This document shows positions 53,797 through 61,553 of a stretch of 64,000 nucleotides of DNA, piece after piece. Every line of letters begins with the position of its first letter. Position 1 is the stretch's first letter. Under the pieces are notes generated by a model that had not been told where the DNA came from, did no database searches, and saw nothing but the letters and a program-made list of their open reading frames with translations. The position numbers and the translations under genes are program-made. This stretch comes from Modicisalibacter sp049808615 (lineage in GTDB: Bacteria; Pseudomonadota; Gammaproteobacteria; Pseudomonadales; Halomonadaceae). The stretch lies in the NCBI RefSeq assembly GCF_049808615.1, contig NZ_JBNCAN010000007.1, forward strand, positions 1 to 64,000, read 5' to 3'.

Positions 53797-54273
53797 ATGA
53801 CGAATAGCTATCATGGACGCTTGGCCATGGCATTGTTCGCGCTGATACTGACGTTGCCGGTGTGGGCTCAAACGTCGTCCAGCGAATTGTCAGAACGTAT
53901 ACGTTCGACGCTCAAGCCGGCCACACCGGGCATTTCAAGACCGGATGATGCCTCTAGCAAGCCGCTGAATATCGAGCCGATGGAGCAGAAAGAGCCCTCG
54001 ACAGCCAGCGATCAGGGCCAGCAGGGCCAGGGCCAGCAGGGCCAGGGCCAGGAGCGCATGGAGGCCGAGGAAATGCCCCAAACCTGCAAGATTCTGCAGG
54101 CGGAAATCGACAATAAGATAAAGGCCAACAAGGTGGTCAACTATACGGTCAAGGTATTGCCTACAGCGAAAGCGAAGGAGATCGTTGCCAGGAATCGAGG
54201 GGAGCCTGGCAAGGTCGAGATCGTCGGGCACTGCAGCCAAGGTGACTATCGGGTCGTTTACCGCCGTAAATGA
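53797..54273 (+). CDS. Exported DUF1161-domain protein
   Basis: 158 residues from the ATG giving MTNSYHGRLAMALF, with AGAGG upstream. Signal peptide ~1-24 (cut near VWAQT). A low-complexity Gln-Gly run encoded by a CAGGGC-type repeat (54013-54051) links to the C-terminal domain (~95-158): CKILQAEIDNKIKA ... KVEIVGHCSQGDYRVVYRR, the DUF1161 pattern with two Cys that could form a disulfide. Periplasmic location expected. Function unknown. Its end overlaps ydcF by 16 bases. Confidence 0.78.
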   Translation: MTNSYHGRLAMALFALILTLPVWAQTSSSELSERIRSTLKPATPGISRPDDASSKPLNIEPMEQKEPSTASDQGQQGQGQQGQGQERMEAEEMPQTCKILQAEIDNKIKANKVVNYTVKVLPTAKAKEIVARNRGEPGKVEIVGHCSQGDYRVVYRRK

Positions 54274-55028
54274 AACATCTGCTGATAGGCCAGGCGTCCT
54301 AACCACTCGTGCAACGCCTGGGTGCTCTGACGTAGATGGTAGGCGCGAGGAATCCAGGCGATCAGCCCATCCGGTGGCCGACTGGCAAATTCCGTGGGAG
54401 CGGGGATTACCTCCAATCCGGCACGTTCAAATTCAGGGACCGCGCGCGGCAAATGCCAGGCCTGGGAAACCAGCAGTATCGTCGCAATGCCTGCTCGGTC
54501 GAGGATGGCGGTGCTGAACTCGGCGTTCTCCGCTGTGGTACGGCTGCGGTCCTCGACCCATGACGCCTCGAGACCAAAGGCTTGTTGTAATGCCCGAGCC
54601 ATCAGCGTGGCTTCGGCGAGGTGTTCTTCGTGACCCAATCCACCGCTGACCAGGATTGGTAGCCTCGTCTCACGAGCGAGCCAGGCACCATAGCCCAGAC
54701 GCCGCCAGGTGGCGTTGTCGGGCGCATCGCCCCAACCGAACTCTGGCGTTCCATAATCTCGTCCGCCCCCGAGTATCACGATCGCCTCGGCCTTTTCCTG
54801 CATGATGGAAGAAGGTGGCGCGTAAGGTTCCAGGCCTTTGCGCAGCCAATAACTGACCCAAGGCAGCGATAAGGTCAGCAACGACACCAGGCCAAGGATG
54901 ACAAGGCAAGTCCCGAGTACACGATGGCTTTTCCATAGCAATAGACCGGCCAACATCAGCAACGCATTGATCAGGGGCGGCAAGAGCAAATACTTGAGTG
55001 CATGAAACAGCATGAGGCTGGTATCCAT
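54258..55028 (-). CDS. ElyC/YdcF/SanA-family (DUF218) envelope protein
   Basis: 256 residues. Two TM helices (~15-32, ~38-60) followed by a periplasmic DUF218 domain with IVILGGGRDYG (~84-94), ILVSGGLGHEE and TTAENAEFS, the usual binding-site patterns. E. coli ElyC affects envelope integrity and lipid-II carrier supply. Converges on the DUF1161 gene. Which family branch it belongs to is uncertain; ElyC is most likely from length and two helices. Confidence 0.85.
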   Translation of the reverse strand: MDTSLMLFHALKYLLLPPLINALLMLAGLLLWKSHRVLGTCLVILGLVSLLTLSLPWVSYWLRKGLEPYAPPSSIMQEKAEAIVILGGGRDYGTPEFGWGDAPDNATWRRLGYGAWLARETRLPILVSGGLGHEEHLAEATLMARALQQAFGLEASWVEDRSRTTAENAEFSTAILDRAGIATILLVSQAWHLPRAVPEFERAGLEVIPAPTEFASRPPDGLIAWIPRAYHLRQSTQALHEWLGRLAYQQMFHLRR

Positions 55029-55142
55029 CTTTGAGGGCCCATCACCAAAGGATGCTGTCGTGAAAGGGGTTCTTTGTCTACGCTAAGTCTATTAGAATCA
55101 AAACAAATATGAGAATAACAACATACACAAGGAGTTTGAGGC

Positions 55143-56819
55143 ATGAGTGCTATCGTTGTTCTATTCATTGGCTTGGGCGCAATGGCTTTGGCCTATTTCG
55201 TCTATTCGAAATTCATTGCTGAAAAGATTTATCAACTGGACCCGGAGTTCAAGACGCCGGCCCATGAGTTCGAAGATGGCATCGATTTCGTACCCACCAA
55301 TCGCTATGTGCTATGGGGTCACCACTTTACCTCCGTGGCAGGAGCGGCGCCCATCGTCGGTCCCGCCATCGCGGTGATCTGGGGGTGGCTGCCGGCCTTT
55401 CTATGGGTGGTGCTCGGCACCATCTTCTTCGCCGGGGTTCACGACAGCGGGGCGATATGGGCCAGCGTGCGCAATCGCGCCAAATCCGTGGGGGCCTTGA
55501 CCGGTGATGTGGTCGGCAAGCGCGCCCGCAGCCTGTTCATGATCGTCATCTTTTTAGTGCTACTAATGGTCAACGCCGTTTTCGGCGTGGTCATCGCCGG
55601 ACTGCTGATGAAATTTCCCAGTGCCGTGGTACCGGTCTGGGGCGCTATCGCAGTGGCATTGGTCATCGGTCAGCTCATCTATCGTCGCATCATCGGCCTG
55701 GCGATGGTCTCGTTTATCGGCGTCGTGGCGCTATATGGCCTGATCATCATCGGGCCATCGGTGCCTCTCCAGATGCCCGATCAGGTCGGAGGGCTCTCCG
55801 GTAATGCCGTATGGATTCTGTTGTTGTTCGCCTATGCGGCCGTGGCCTCTCTATTGCCGGTCTGGATGCTGCTTCAGCCTCGGGATTACATCAACGGCCT
55901 GCAACTCTTCGTCGGTCTGATCATCCTTTATGGCGCTCTAGTGCTGCTCAATCCCACGCTGGTGGCGCCCATGTACAACAGCAATGTGCCCGAAGGAACG
56001 CCGTCGATCATCCCCTTGCTCTTCGTGACCATCGCCTGCGGGGCCATTTCGGGGTTTCATGGTCTGGTCTCTTCCGGCACCACCTCGAAGCAGCTCAACA
56101 AGGAGACCGACGCGCGCTTCGTCGGCTACTTCGGCTCTGTAGGTGAGGGCATGCTGGCCTTGGGCGCCATACTGGCCGCCACCGCCGGGTTTGCCAGTCT
56201 GGCGGACTGGAACGCCATGTACGATGCCTTCGGCAAGGGCGGCGTGAATGCCTTCGTTGAAGGCGGCGCCTATATCATCAGCAACGGCCTGGGGCTGCCC
56301 GAGGCCACGGCGGCAACCCTGCTCACGGTGATGGCGGCGCTGTTTGCCGGCACCACCATGGACACAGGCCTGCGCTTGCAGCGCTACATCTTCCAGGAGT
56401 GGGGCGAGATCTATAACCAGCAGTGGATGAAGAAGCCCGCGGTGGCGACGCTCCTGGCGGTAGGATCCTGTCTGATTCTGGCCTTCGGGGCAGGTGCCGA
56501 TGGTTCCGGTGGTTTGATCATCTGGCCGCTGTTTGGCACCACCAATCAGTTGCTGGCGGGTCTGACCCTCTTGGTCATTACCGTGATGCTGGTGCGCCTG
56601 AGGCGCCCCATGTGGTTTACCCTGGCTCCGCTGCTCTTCCTGCTGGTCATGACGGTGCTGGCCTTGCTGCTACAACTGCGCAGCTTTTACGAGGCAGGCA
56701 ACTACTTCCTGCTGGTACTGGATATCATCGTGCTGATCGCTTCGATCCTGGTGGCCATGGAATGCGCCGCATCACTCAAGCGAGTGCGCCGTGAGCTGGC
56801 GACCAAGACAGAGGGCTGA
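55143..56819 (+). CDS. cstA: CstA-family carbon-starvation transporter
   Basis: 558 residues, ~15 TM helices, belonging to the shorter branch of the CstA/BtsT family (E. coli CstA has ~700). NRYVLWGHHFTSVAGAAPIV (~45-64) and GPAIAVIWGW are signature segments, and FHGLVSSGTTSKQLNKETDA lies in the middle. Relatives import pyruvate or peptides under carbon limitation. AAGGAG precedes the ATG. Followed after 14 bases by the Cys-Cys small protein, replacing the YbdD/YjiX partner seen in enterobacteria. Substrate not visible. Confidence 0.93.
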   Translation: MSAIVVLFIGLGAMALAYFVYSKFIAEKIYQLDPEFKTPAHEFEDGIDFVPTNRYVLWGHHFTSVAGAAPIVGPAIAVIWGWLPAFLWVVLGTIFFAGVHDSGAIWASVRNRAKSVGALTGDVVGKRARSLFMIVIFLVLLMVNAVFGVVIAGLLMKFPSAVVPVWGAIAVALVIGQLIYRRIIGLAMVSFIGVVALYGLIIIGPSVPLQMPDQVGGLSGNAVWILLLFAYAAVASLLPVWMLLQPRDYINGLQLFVGLIILYGALVLLNPTLVAPMYNSNVPEGTPSIIPLLFVTIACGAISGFHGLVSSGTTSKQLNKETDARFVGYFGSVGEGMLALGAILAATAGFASLADWNAMYDAFGKGGVNAFVEGGAYIISNGLGLPEATAATLLTVMAALFAGTTMDTGLRLQRYIFQEWGEIYNQQWMKKPAVATLLAVGSCLILAFGAGADGSGGLIIWPLFGTTNQLLAGLTLLVITVMLVRLRRPMWFTLAPLLFLLVMTVLALLLQLRSFYEAGNYFLLVLDIIVLIASILVAMECAASLKRVRRELATKTEG

Positions 56820-56833
56820 TACGGAGTTGTGCC

Positions 56834-57139
56834 ATGCGCAAGGGTTCCGACACAGACCATTCCGCTCAACGAAGCGACAAGATCAAGGCCTGGCTCAGCC
56901 AGGCCCGCTTCTACGCCGAGGAGTTCTACTCGGCACGCTATCGCGGCGCTATCGCGAGGGCTCAGCGGGACGAGGACGACTTGTTCATGCTGATGGTGTT
57001 TTCCGAACTGATGGGGGTGCCCAATCCGGTGTCCTATTACACCCTGGAGTTGCAGCCGCTGATGCTGGAACGGTTTCATGATTGGCATAAACGCATGGGG
57101 ATGGAGCATTCGCCCCTCGACGATTTCCGTTGCTGTTAA
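56834..57139 (+). CDS. Small protein ending in Cys-Cys ('cory-CC-star'-like)
   Basis: 101 residues, soluble, mostly helical, ending DDFRCC-stop. The region FYAEEFYSARYRGAIARAQR (~27-46) carries an aromatic-RY motif. I recall such small proteins as the 'cory-CC-star' family found beside CstA transporters, but cannot verify this here. GGAG precedes the ATG. The adjacent C-terminal Cys pair could bind metal, form a disulfide or be modified. Next in line is an ArsA/Get3-like ATPase, which suggests a shared task. Function unknown. Confidence 0.78.
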   Translation: MRKGSDTDHSAQRSDKIKAWLSQARFYAEEFYSARYRGAIARAQRDEDDLFMLMVFSELMGVPNPVSYYTLELQPLMLERFHDWHKRMGMEHSPLDDFRCC

Positions 57140-57158
57140 AAACTTGACCTGCCGCGAT

Positions 57159-57266
57159 AAGAGGCCCGCGACAGGTCTCCGTGAAGGCGCTGTAAACCCT
57201 TCCTTGGGCGCTACTTTTGCCATCCATGGCAAAAGACCTTCACTACGACCTGACCCCGGGCCTCTT
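57159..57266. repeat. Long palindromic intergenic element (REP-like)
   Basis: The arms 57159-57187 and 57237-57266 pair over ~24 of 29 bases, including GAGGCCCG/CGGGCCTC, CAGGTC/GACCTG and GTGAAGG/CCTTCAC. Inside are an imperfect ACCCTTCCTTGGG palindrome and a perfect CTTTTGCCATCCATGGCAAAAG (57214-57235). The folded form is a branched hairpin. It lies between the Cys-Cys protein and the ArsA-like gene. I saw no second copy in the window. Confidence 0.8.
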
Positions 57267-57317
57267 TGCTAGGAAAATGGGCCCCAAACAGAGTTCACGG
57301 CGTTAATAGGCCGATCC

Positions 57318-58322
57318 ATGAAAGAACTTCTTGAAAAACGTCTGCTCTGGGTGGGCGGCAAGGGTGGAGTCGGCAAGACCACCGTGGCGGCGTCACTGGC
57401 GGTGCTGGCGGCGCGACGTGGGCGCAAGACGCTTGTGGTGTCCACAGACCCTGCCCATAGCCTGGGGGATGCCTTCGACCGCAAGCTGGACGATGCCCCG
57501 CGCCGTTTGCTGCCCAACCTGGATGCCCTGGAGATCGATCCGGACGTCGAGGTCGAGGCTCATCTACGCAACGTCATCAGCCAGCTGCGACGCTTCACAG
57601 TGCCCCGCATGATGGATGAGATGGAGCGTCAGATGCGGCTTTCGCGTCAGTCGCCGGGCACCCAGGAAGCGGCGCTGCTCGAACGCCTGTCGCGCTTGAT
57701 GCTGGATGATGAGTCCTACGATCTGATCGTCTTCGATACCGCGCCCACCGGCCATACGCTGCGCCTGCTCAGTCTGCCCGAGGCGATGGCGGCCTGGACC
57801 GATGGCCTCTTGGCCCACAGCCGTAAGTCCGAGGAACTGGGCAAAGTACTCCAACACCTCACTCCCAAGAGCGGCCAGGACATCAGTTCGCCGTTTGCCG
57901 AACCGGAAGAAGAAGGGATGAACGACCTGGATGATCGGGCCCGTTCCATTGCCGAAACCCTCAAGCAGCGACGCCGGCTGTTTCATCAGGCACGGCGACG
58001 CATCAAGAACCCCGAGGAAAGCCAGTTTCTGTTCGTGATGACCCCGGAGCGCTTACCGATTCTCGAAACCGTGCGTTCCGTGGCCTCACTCAAAGAGGCA
58101 GGTGTGCCAGTGGCCGGCGCCCTGGTCAATCGGGTCATCCCGGAAGACGCGGACGGTGAATTCCTGCGCAAGCGTCGCGAACAGGAAAGCCTCTACCTTG
58201 CCCGCATCGATGAGGAACTTGCCGCGCTGCCGCGGCCACGGTTGCCACTTCTGGCTTCCGATGTGCAAGGCTTCGAAGCGTTGGAAGAGATGGCGAGTCG
58301 CCTGGAAACAGCAGGCTTTTAA
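57318..58322 (+). CDS. ArsA/Get3-like ATPase, single-domain
   Basis: 334 residues. Deviant Walker A GGKGGVGKTT (~14-23), switch I STDPAHSLGDAFD (~43-55), switch II FDTAPTGHTLRLLSLPE (~139-155), as in Get3/ArsA. No cysteine at all, so neither the ArsA arsenite site nor the Get3 zinc site (CxxC) exists. A middle insertion (~180-225) is acidic then basic. No arsenic genes nearby; follows cstA and the Cys-Cys small protein. Probably a client-handling ATPase tied to that transporter, which is inference. Weak ribosome site. Confidence 0.85.
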   Translation: MKELLEKRLLWVGGKGGVGKTTVAASLAVLAARRGRKTLVVSTDPAHSLGDAFDRKLDDAPRRLLPNLDALEIDPDVEVEAHLRNVISQLRRFTVPRMMDEMERQMRLSRQSPGTQEAALLERLSRLMLDDESYDLIVFDTAPTGHTLRLLSLPEAMAAWTDGLLAHSRKSEELGKVLQHLTPKSGQDISSPFAEPEEEGMNDLDDRARSIAETLKQRRRLFHQARRRIKNPEESQFLFVMTPERLPILETVRSVASLKEAGVPVAGALVNRVIPEDADGEFLRKRREQESLYLARIDEELAALPRPRLPLLASDVQGFEALEEMASRLETAGF

Positions 58323-58957
58323 GTAACCTCCGTTTTATCCGGAAACTCACATAGATCCTCGATCACGCAACTACCGCAACGCGGCTTGCGCGCCACGCAG
58401 GTGTAGCGACCGTGCAGGATCAGCCAGTGGTGCGCATCCTGACGAAATTCCCTGGGCACATGGCGCATTAATTTCTGTTCCACCTCGACCACGTTTTTTC
58501 CCGGGGCGATGCGAGTACGGTTGCTGACCCGAAAGATGTGGGTATCCACGGCGATGGTAGGCTGGCCGAAGGCGGTGTTGAGAATCACGTTGGCGGTCTT
58601 GCGACCCACGCCGGGTAGCGCTTCAAGTTCGGCGCGCGTCTGGGGCACTTCGCCGCCGTGACGCTCCACCAGCAGGCGGCAGGTCTTCATCAGGTTCTCG
58701 GCCTTGGTGTTGTAGAGGCCAATCGTCTTGATGTATTCCTTCAGCCGCTCAAGGCCGAGTTCGAGGACCGCCTCAGGGGTATTGGCCACCGGGAATAGCC
58801 GGGCGCAGGCCTTGTTGACTCCCACATCTGTTGCCTGGGCCGAGAGCAATACCGCAGTCAGCAGCTCGAAGGGGCTGGTCCACTTAAGCTCGGTCGTCGG
58901 TTCCGGCATGTGTTCGCGCAGGCGGGCGAAAATGGCTTGGCGTTTGTGTGCGTTCAT
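58319..58957 (-). CDS. nth: Endonuclease III
   Basis: DNA glycosylase/AP-lyase removing oxidised pyrimidines. 212 residues. Helix-hairpin-helix LPGVGRKTANVIL (~114-126) carries the catalytic Lys; Asp in VDTHIFRV (~138). The four [4Fe-4S] cysteines are in CVARKPRCGSCVIEDLC near the C-terminus. In many gammaproteobacteria nth follows the rsx operon, as here; only the MITE-like element separates it from rsxE. Confidence 0.97.
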   Translation of the reverse strand: MNAHKRQAIFARLREHMPEPTTELKWTSPFELLTAVLLSAQATDVGVNKACARLFPVANTPEAVLELGLERLKEYIKTIGLYNTKAENLMKTCRLLVERHGGEVPQTRAELEALPGVGRKTANVILNTAFGQPTIAVDTHIFRVSNRTRIAPGKNVVEVEQKLMRHVPREFRQDAHHWLILHGRYTCVARKPRCGSCVIEDLCEFPDKTEVT

Positions 58958-58975
58958 TGGTGTTCTTGAGCCTTA

Positions 58976-59133
58976 GGAATTGCTGAATAAATTGCCGAGC
59001 GAAATGAAGAGCAAGGCGCAAGGAGCACAGAAGACGAGACATAACGTGGGGTTAGGCGAGTCTCGACCGGGCTGGCGCACCAGCACCGCGTAACGCAGCA
59101 ATTCGTTCGCGTAGGCATTTATGCAGTGATTCC
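58976..59133. mobile_element. 158-bp MITE-like element with IS5-type ends
   Basis: The left end GGAATTGCTGAATAAAT and the inverted right end GGAATCACTGCATAAAT match over ~28 bases at about 80%. Flanks are TTA on both sides (58973-58975 and 59134-59136), fitting a 3-base target duplication. Ends resemble those of some IS5-family elements (GGnnTnnnTGAATAAAT pattern). No open frame inside. The right end touches the rsxE stop codon, which is the TTA copy read on the minus strand. Confidence 0.72.
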
Positions 59134-59838
59134 TTATCGTATCGTGCCGGTGACTCGTACCCGCCGACTCTCCCTAGGCTGATCTGCCTGCCGGGCCAAA
59201 CGGCGTCGCTCCGCGCGATCGTCGATGACGTTCTTGGCCGCGATCAGCAGCCCGGTGGCGAAGAAGGCGCCGGGGGGTAGCACCAGAAACAGGAAACTGT
59301 AATCGGAAAACAGCGTGAGCTGCCAGTCGGCAGCCATTGGCCCTAGCAACAGCTCCATGCCGGCGAACAGCGTGCCCTGGCCGAACAATTCCCGCACCGC
59401 ACCGAGTACCACCAATACGGCTGCAAAGCCGAGCCCCATCATCAAGCCGTCCGTGGCGGCGGGCAGCACGGGATTCCTGGCGGCGAAGCCGTCGGCGCGG
59501 CCAAGGATCGCGCAGTTGGTGACGATCAGCGGAATGAAGATGCCCAGAATCTGATAGAGCTGGAAGGCATAGGCCTGCATCAACAGTTCGGCGCAGGTAA
59601 CGAAGGCGGCGATGATCATCACGAAGGCTGGCAGGCGCACATTGCTCGATACGTGATTGCGGATCAGCGACACCGAGACGTTGCTGCCGATCATGACCAG
59701 CAGCGTTGCCAGGCCCAATCCAAGGGCATTGACCACGGTGCTGGTGACCGCAAGCAAAGGGCACAGTCCCAGCAGTTGCACCAGCGCCGGGTTGTTGGAC
59801 CACAGGCCGTTGCGCGTCAGCTCATTGAATTGATTCAT
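59134..59838 (-). CDS. rsxE: Electron transport complex subunit RsxE
   Basis: 234-residue inner-membrane subunit of the Rsx/Rnf ferredoxin-NAD oxidoreductase (in E. coli it keeps SoxR reduced). Six TM helices; NGLWSNNPALVQLLGLCPLLAV at the N-terminus and FVTCAELLMQAY (~78-89) are conserved. The TAA stop coincides with the TTA flank of the MITE-like element. Last of the rsx genes, 21 bases after rsxG. Confidence 0.95.
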   Translation of the reverse strand: MNQFNELTRNGLWSNNPALVQLLGLCPLLAVTSTVVNALGLGLATLLVMIGSNVSVSLIRNHVSSNVRLPAFVMIIAAFVTCAELLMQAYAFQLYQILGIFIPLIVTNCAILGRADGFAARNPVLPAATDGLMMGLGFAAVLVVLGAVRELFGQGTLFAGMELLLGPMAADWQLTLFSDYSFLFLVLPPGAFFATGLLIAAKNVIDDRAERRRLARQADQPRESRRVRVTGTIR

Positions 59839-59859
59839 TGCCGATCTCTTTGAGTAACT

Positions 59860-60486
59860 TCAGTCGGGCGCTTCCAGCAGCCGTTGGCGATGGGTAGCGA
59901 AGTATTCCAGGCTATCCTGCACCGCATTGACCACGGCCCGGGGGGTTATCGTGGCGCCGGTGAAGGCGTCGAAGCTACCGCCATTCTTTTTCACCGTCCA
60001 CTGATCCGCGGGCGGATTACCCAGGGAGAGCCCTTCGAACTGCTTGATCCAGTCGCTCTTGCGGGCTTCGATCCTGTCCCCCAGCCCCGGGGTTTCCTGA
60101 TGCGACAGCACCCGTACTCCGGTCAGTTCGCCGTTGGCTTTGATACCCACCAGCAGCGCGATATCGCCGCTGTACCCTTGGTGAGTGATCACCGGCAGGA
60201 TAACGGCAGTAGTGTTGCCGTCTTGTCGCGCTTGCCAGACGCTGAAGGCGTCCTCTTGGCCGAGTTCTTCAGCGGCGGACAAGGTGACGGTATCGTCCAC
60301 CAGATCATTGTCGTGCAAGCTGGCGGGCACCACCTCTTCCAGCGCCTGATACTGGCTGGCCAGACGATTGTCCGCGATACGCTCAAGGGTAACTGAATGG
60401 GTCAAGCCCACCACCCCGGCGGTGACGATGGCGAACAGGCCAAGCCCCACCACGCCGCGAACGATGCTGTGTACCAGCGGGCTCAT
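59860..60486 (-). CDS. rsxG: Electron transport complex subunit RsxG
   Basis: 208 residues: one TM helix (~10-30) and a periplasmic flavoprotein domain. The FMN is covalently bound to Thr in DAFTGATITPRAVV (~172-185), the family's (S/T)GAT motif. Start overlaps the rsxD stop by ATGA. Confidence 0.95.
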   Translation of the reverse strand: MSPLVHSIVRGVVGLGLFAIVTAGVVGLTHSVTLERIADNRLASQYQALEEVVPASLHDNDLVDDTVTLSAAEELGQEDAFSVWQARQDGNTTAVILPVITHQGYSGDIALLVGIKANGELTGVRVLSHQETPGLGDRIEARKSDWIKQFEGLSLGNPPADQWTVKKNGGSFDAFTGATITPRAVVNAVQDSLEYFATHRQRLLEAPD

Positions 60487-61553
60487 GACGCACTCTCGTC
60501 GTCATCGATTTGATGCACCTTGATGCCGCGATTGGGGTGGGCGTGGCCGTAGGTGCGCGGCTGGGTGTAGTAGTCGATGAAGGGCACGGCGAAGTTCATC
60601 AACAGCACGGCGAAGGCGATCGCATCCGGGTAGGCGCCCCATTGACGAATCAGCATGACCAGCACCCCGATGCCGGCGCCGTAGTAGAGCTTGCCCTTAC
60701 GACTGGTGGCGGCACTGACCGGATCGGTGGCGATAAAGAAGGCGCCAAAGATTGCCGCACCTCCCAGCAGATGAAACAGCGGCGTGCCGTGATGGCTCGG
60801 GTCGCCGGCATACATGAGGGTGGCAAGCACCAGCACGGCGCCCAGCAGGCTGACCGGGATGTGCCAGCTGATGATGCGCTTGAATAATAATAATGCGCCA
60901 CCGGCCAGCCAGGCCAGAGCGGTGGCATGCCAGGCGTTCAGGGTGCCCGTTGGCAGGGGATCCGTCGTCCAGAACTCGCTGGCGAGCACGGTTTCGCCCT
61001 TGTGCTTGAAGGCATCCAGCGGCGTGGCCCCGGTCATGGCATCCGTTGGTTCCACTATTCCCAGAAAGTGCCCTAGCGCATCGCCTAGCCCGATGGCATT
61101 AGCGCCGAATAATCCTTGCGGCGCGGCCCACTGGGTCATCTCGATGGGAAAGGAAATCAGCAGCAGGGCATAGCCGACCATGGCCGGGTTGAAAGGATTC
61201 TGACCCAGGCCGCCGAAAAGCTGTTTGGCGACCACCATGGCGGCGACCATGCCGACTAACATCAGCCACCAGGGGGCGAAAGGCGGCAGTGACGCGCCCA
61301 GTAGCACGCCGCTCACCAAGGCGCTGTTGTCCCGCAGCGTCACGCCCAGCGGGCGGGCGCGCAGGCGCAAGATCAAGGCCTCTAAACCTATTCCCAGCCC
61401 GGCGGCGAAGAGTACATTGAACAGCACGCCCCAGCCGAAGAACCAGGTCAGGGTCGCGATGCCCGGCAGGGTGGCGAGCAGCACCCAGGCCATGACGCTG
61501 CCGGTGGAGGTCGCGGCGCGGGTGTGCGGTGGGCTGGTATGCATCAGGCTCAT
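60483..61553 (-). CDS. rsxD: Electron transport complex subunit RsxD
   Basis: 356-residue membrane subunit with ~9 TM helices. The FMN-attachment Thr lies in DAMTGATPLDAFK (~175-187). GQNPFNPAMVGYALLLISFP (~118-137) is conserved. Overlaps rsxC (ATGA) and rsxG (ATGA), so the operon is tightly coupled. Confidence 0.95.
   Translation of the reverse strand: MSLMHTSPPHTRAATSTGSVMAWVLLATLPGIATLTWFFGWGVLFNVLFAAGLGIGLEALILRLRARPLGVTLRDNSALVSGVLLGASLPPFAPWWLMLVGMVAAMVVAKQLFGGLGQNPFNPAMVGYALLLISFPIEMTQWAAPQGLFGANAIGLGDALGHFLGIVEPTDAMTGATPLDAFKHKGETVLASEFWTTDPLPTGTLNAWHATALAWLAGGALLLFKRIISWHIPVSLLGAVLVLATLMYAGDPSHHGTPLFHLLGGAAIFGAFFIATDPVSAATSRKGKLYYGAGIGVLVMLIRQWGAYPDAIAFAVLLMNFAVPFIDYYTQPRTYGHAHPNRGIKVHQIDDDESAS

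Noticed and set aside
57318..58322. Arsenite efflux ATPase ArsA
   Set aside because: It has a single ATPase domain, no cysteines for arsenite binding and no arsB, arsD or arsR nearby.
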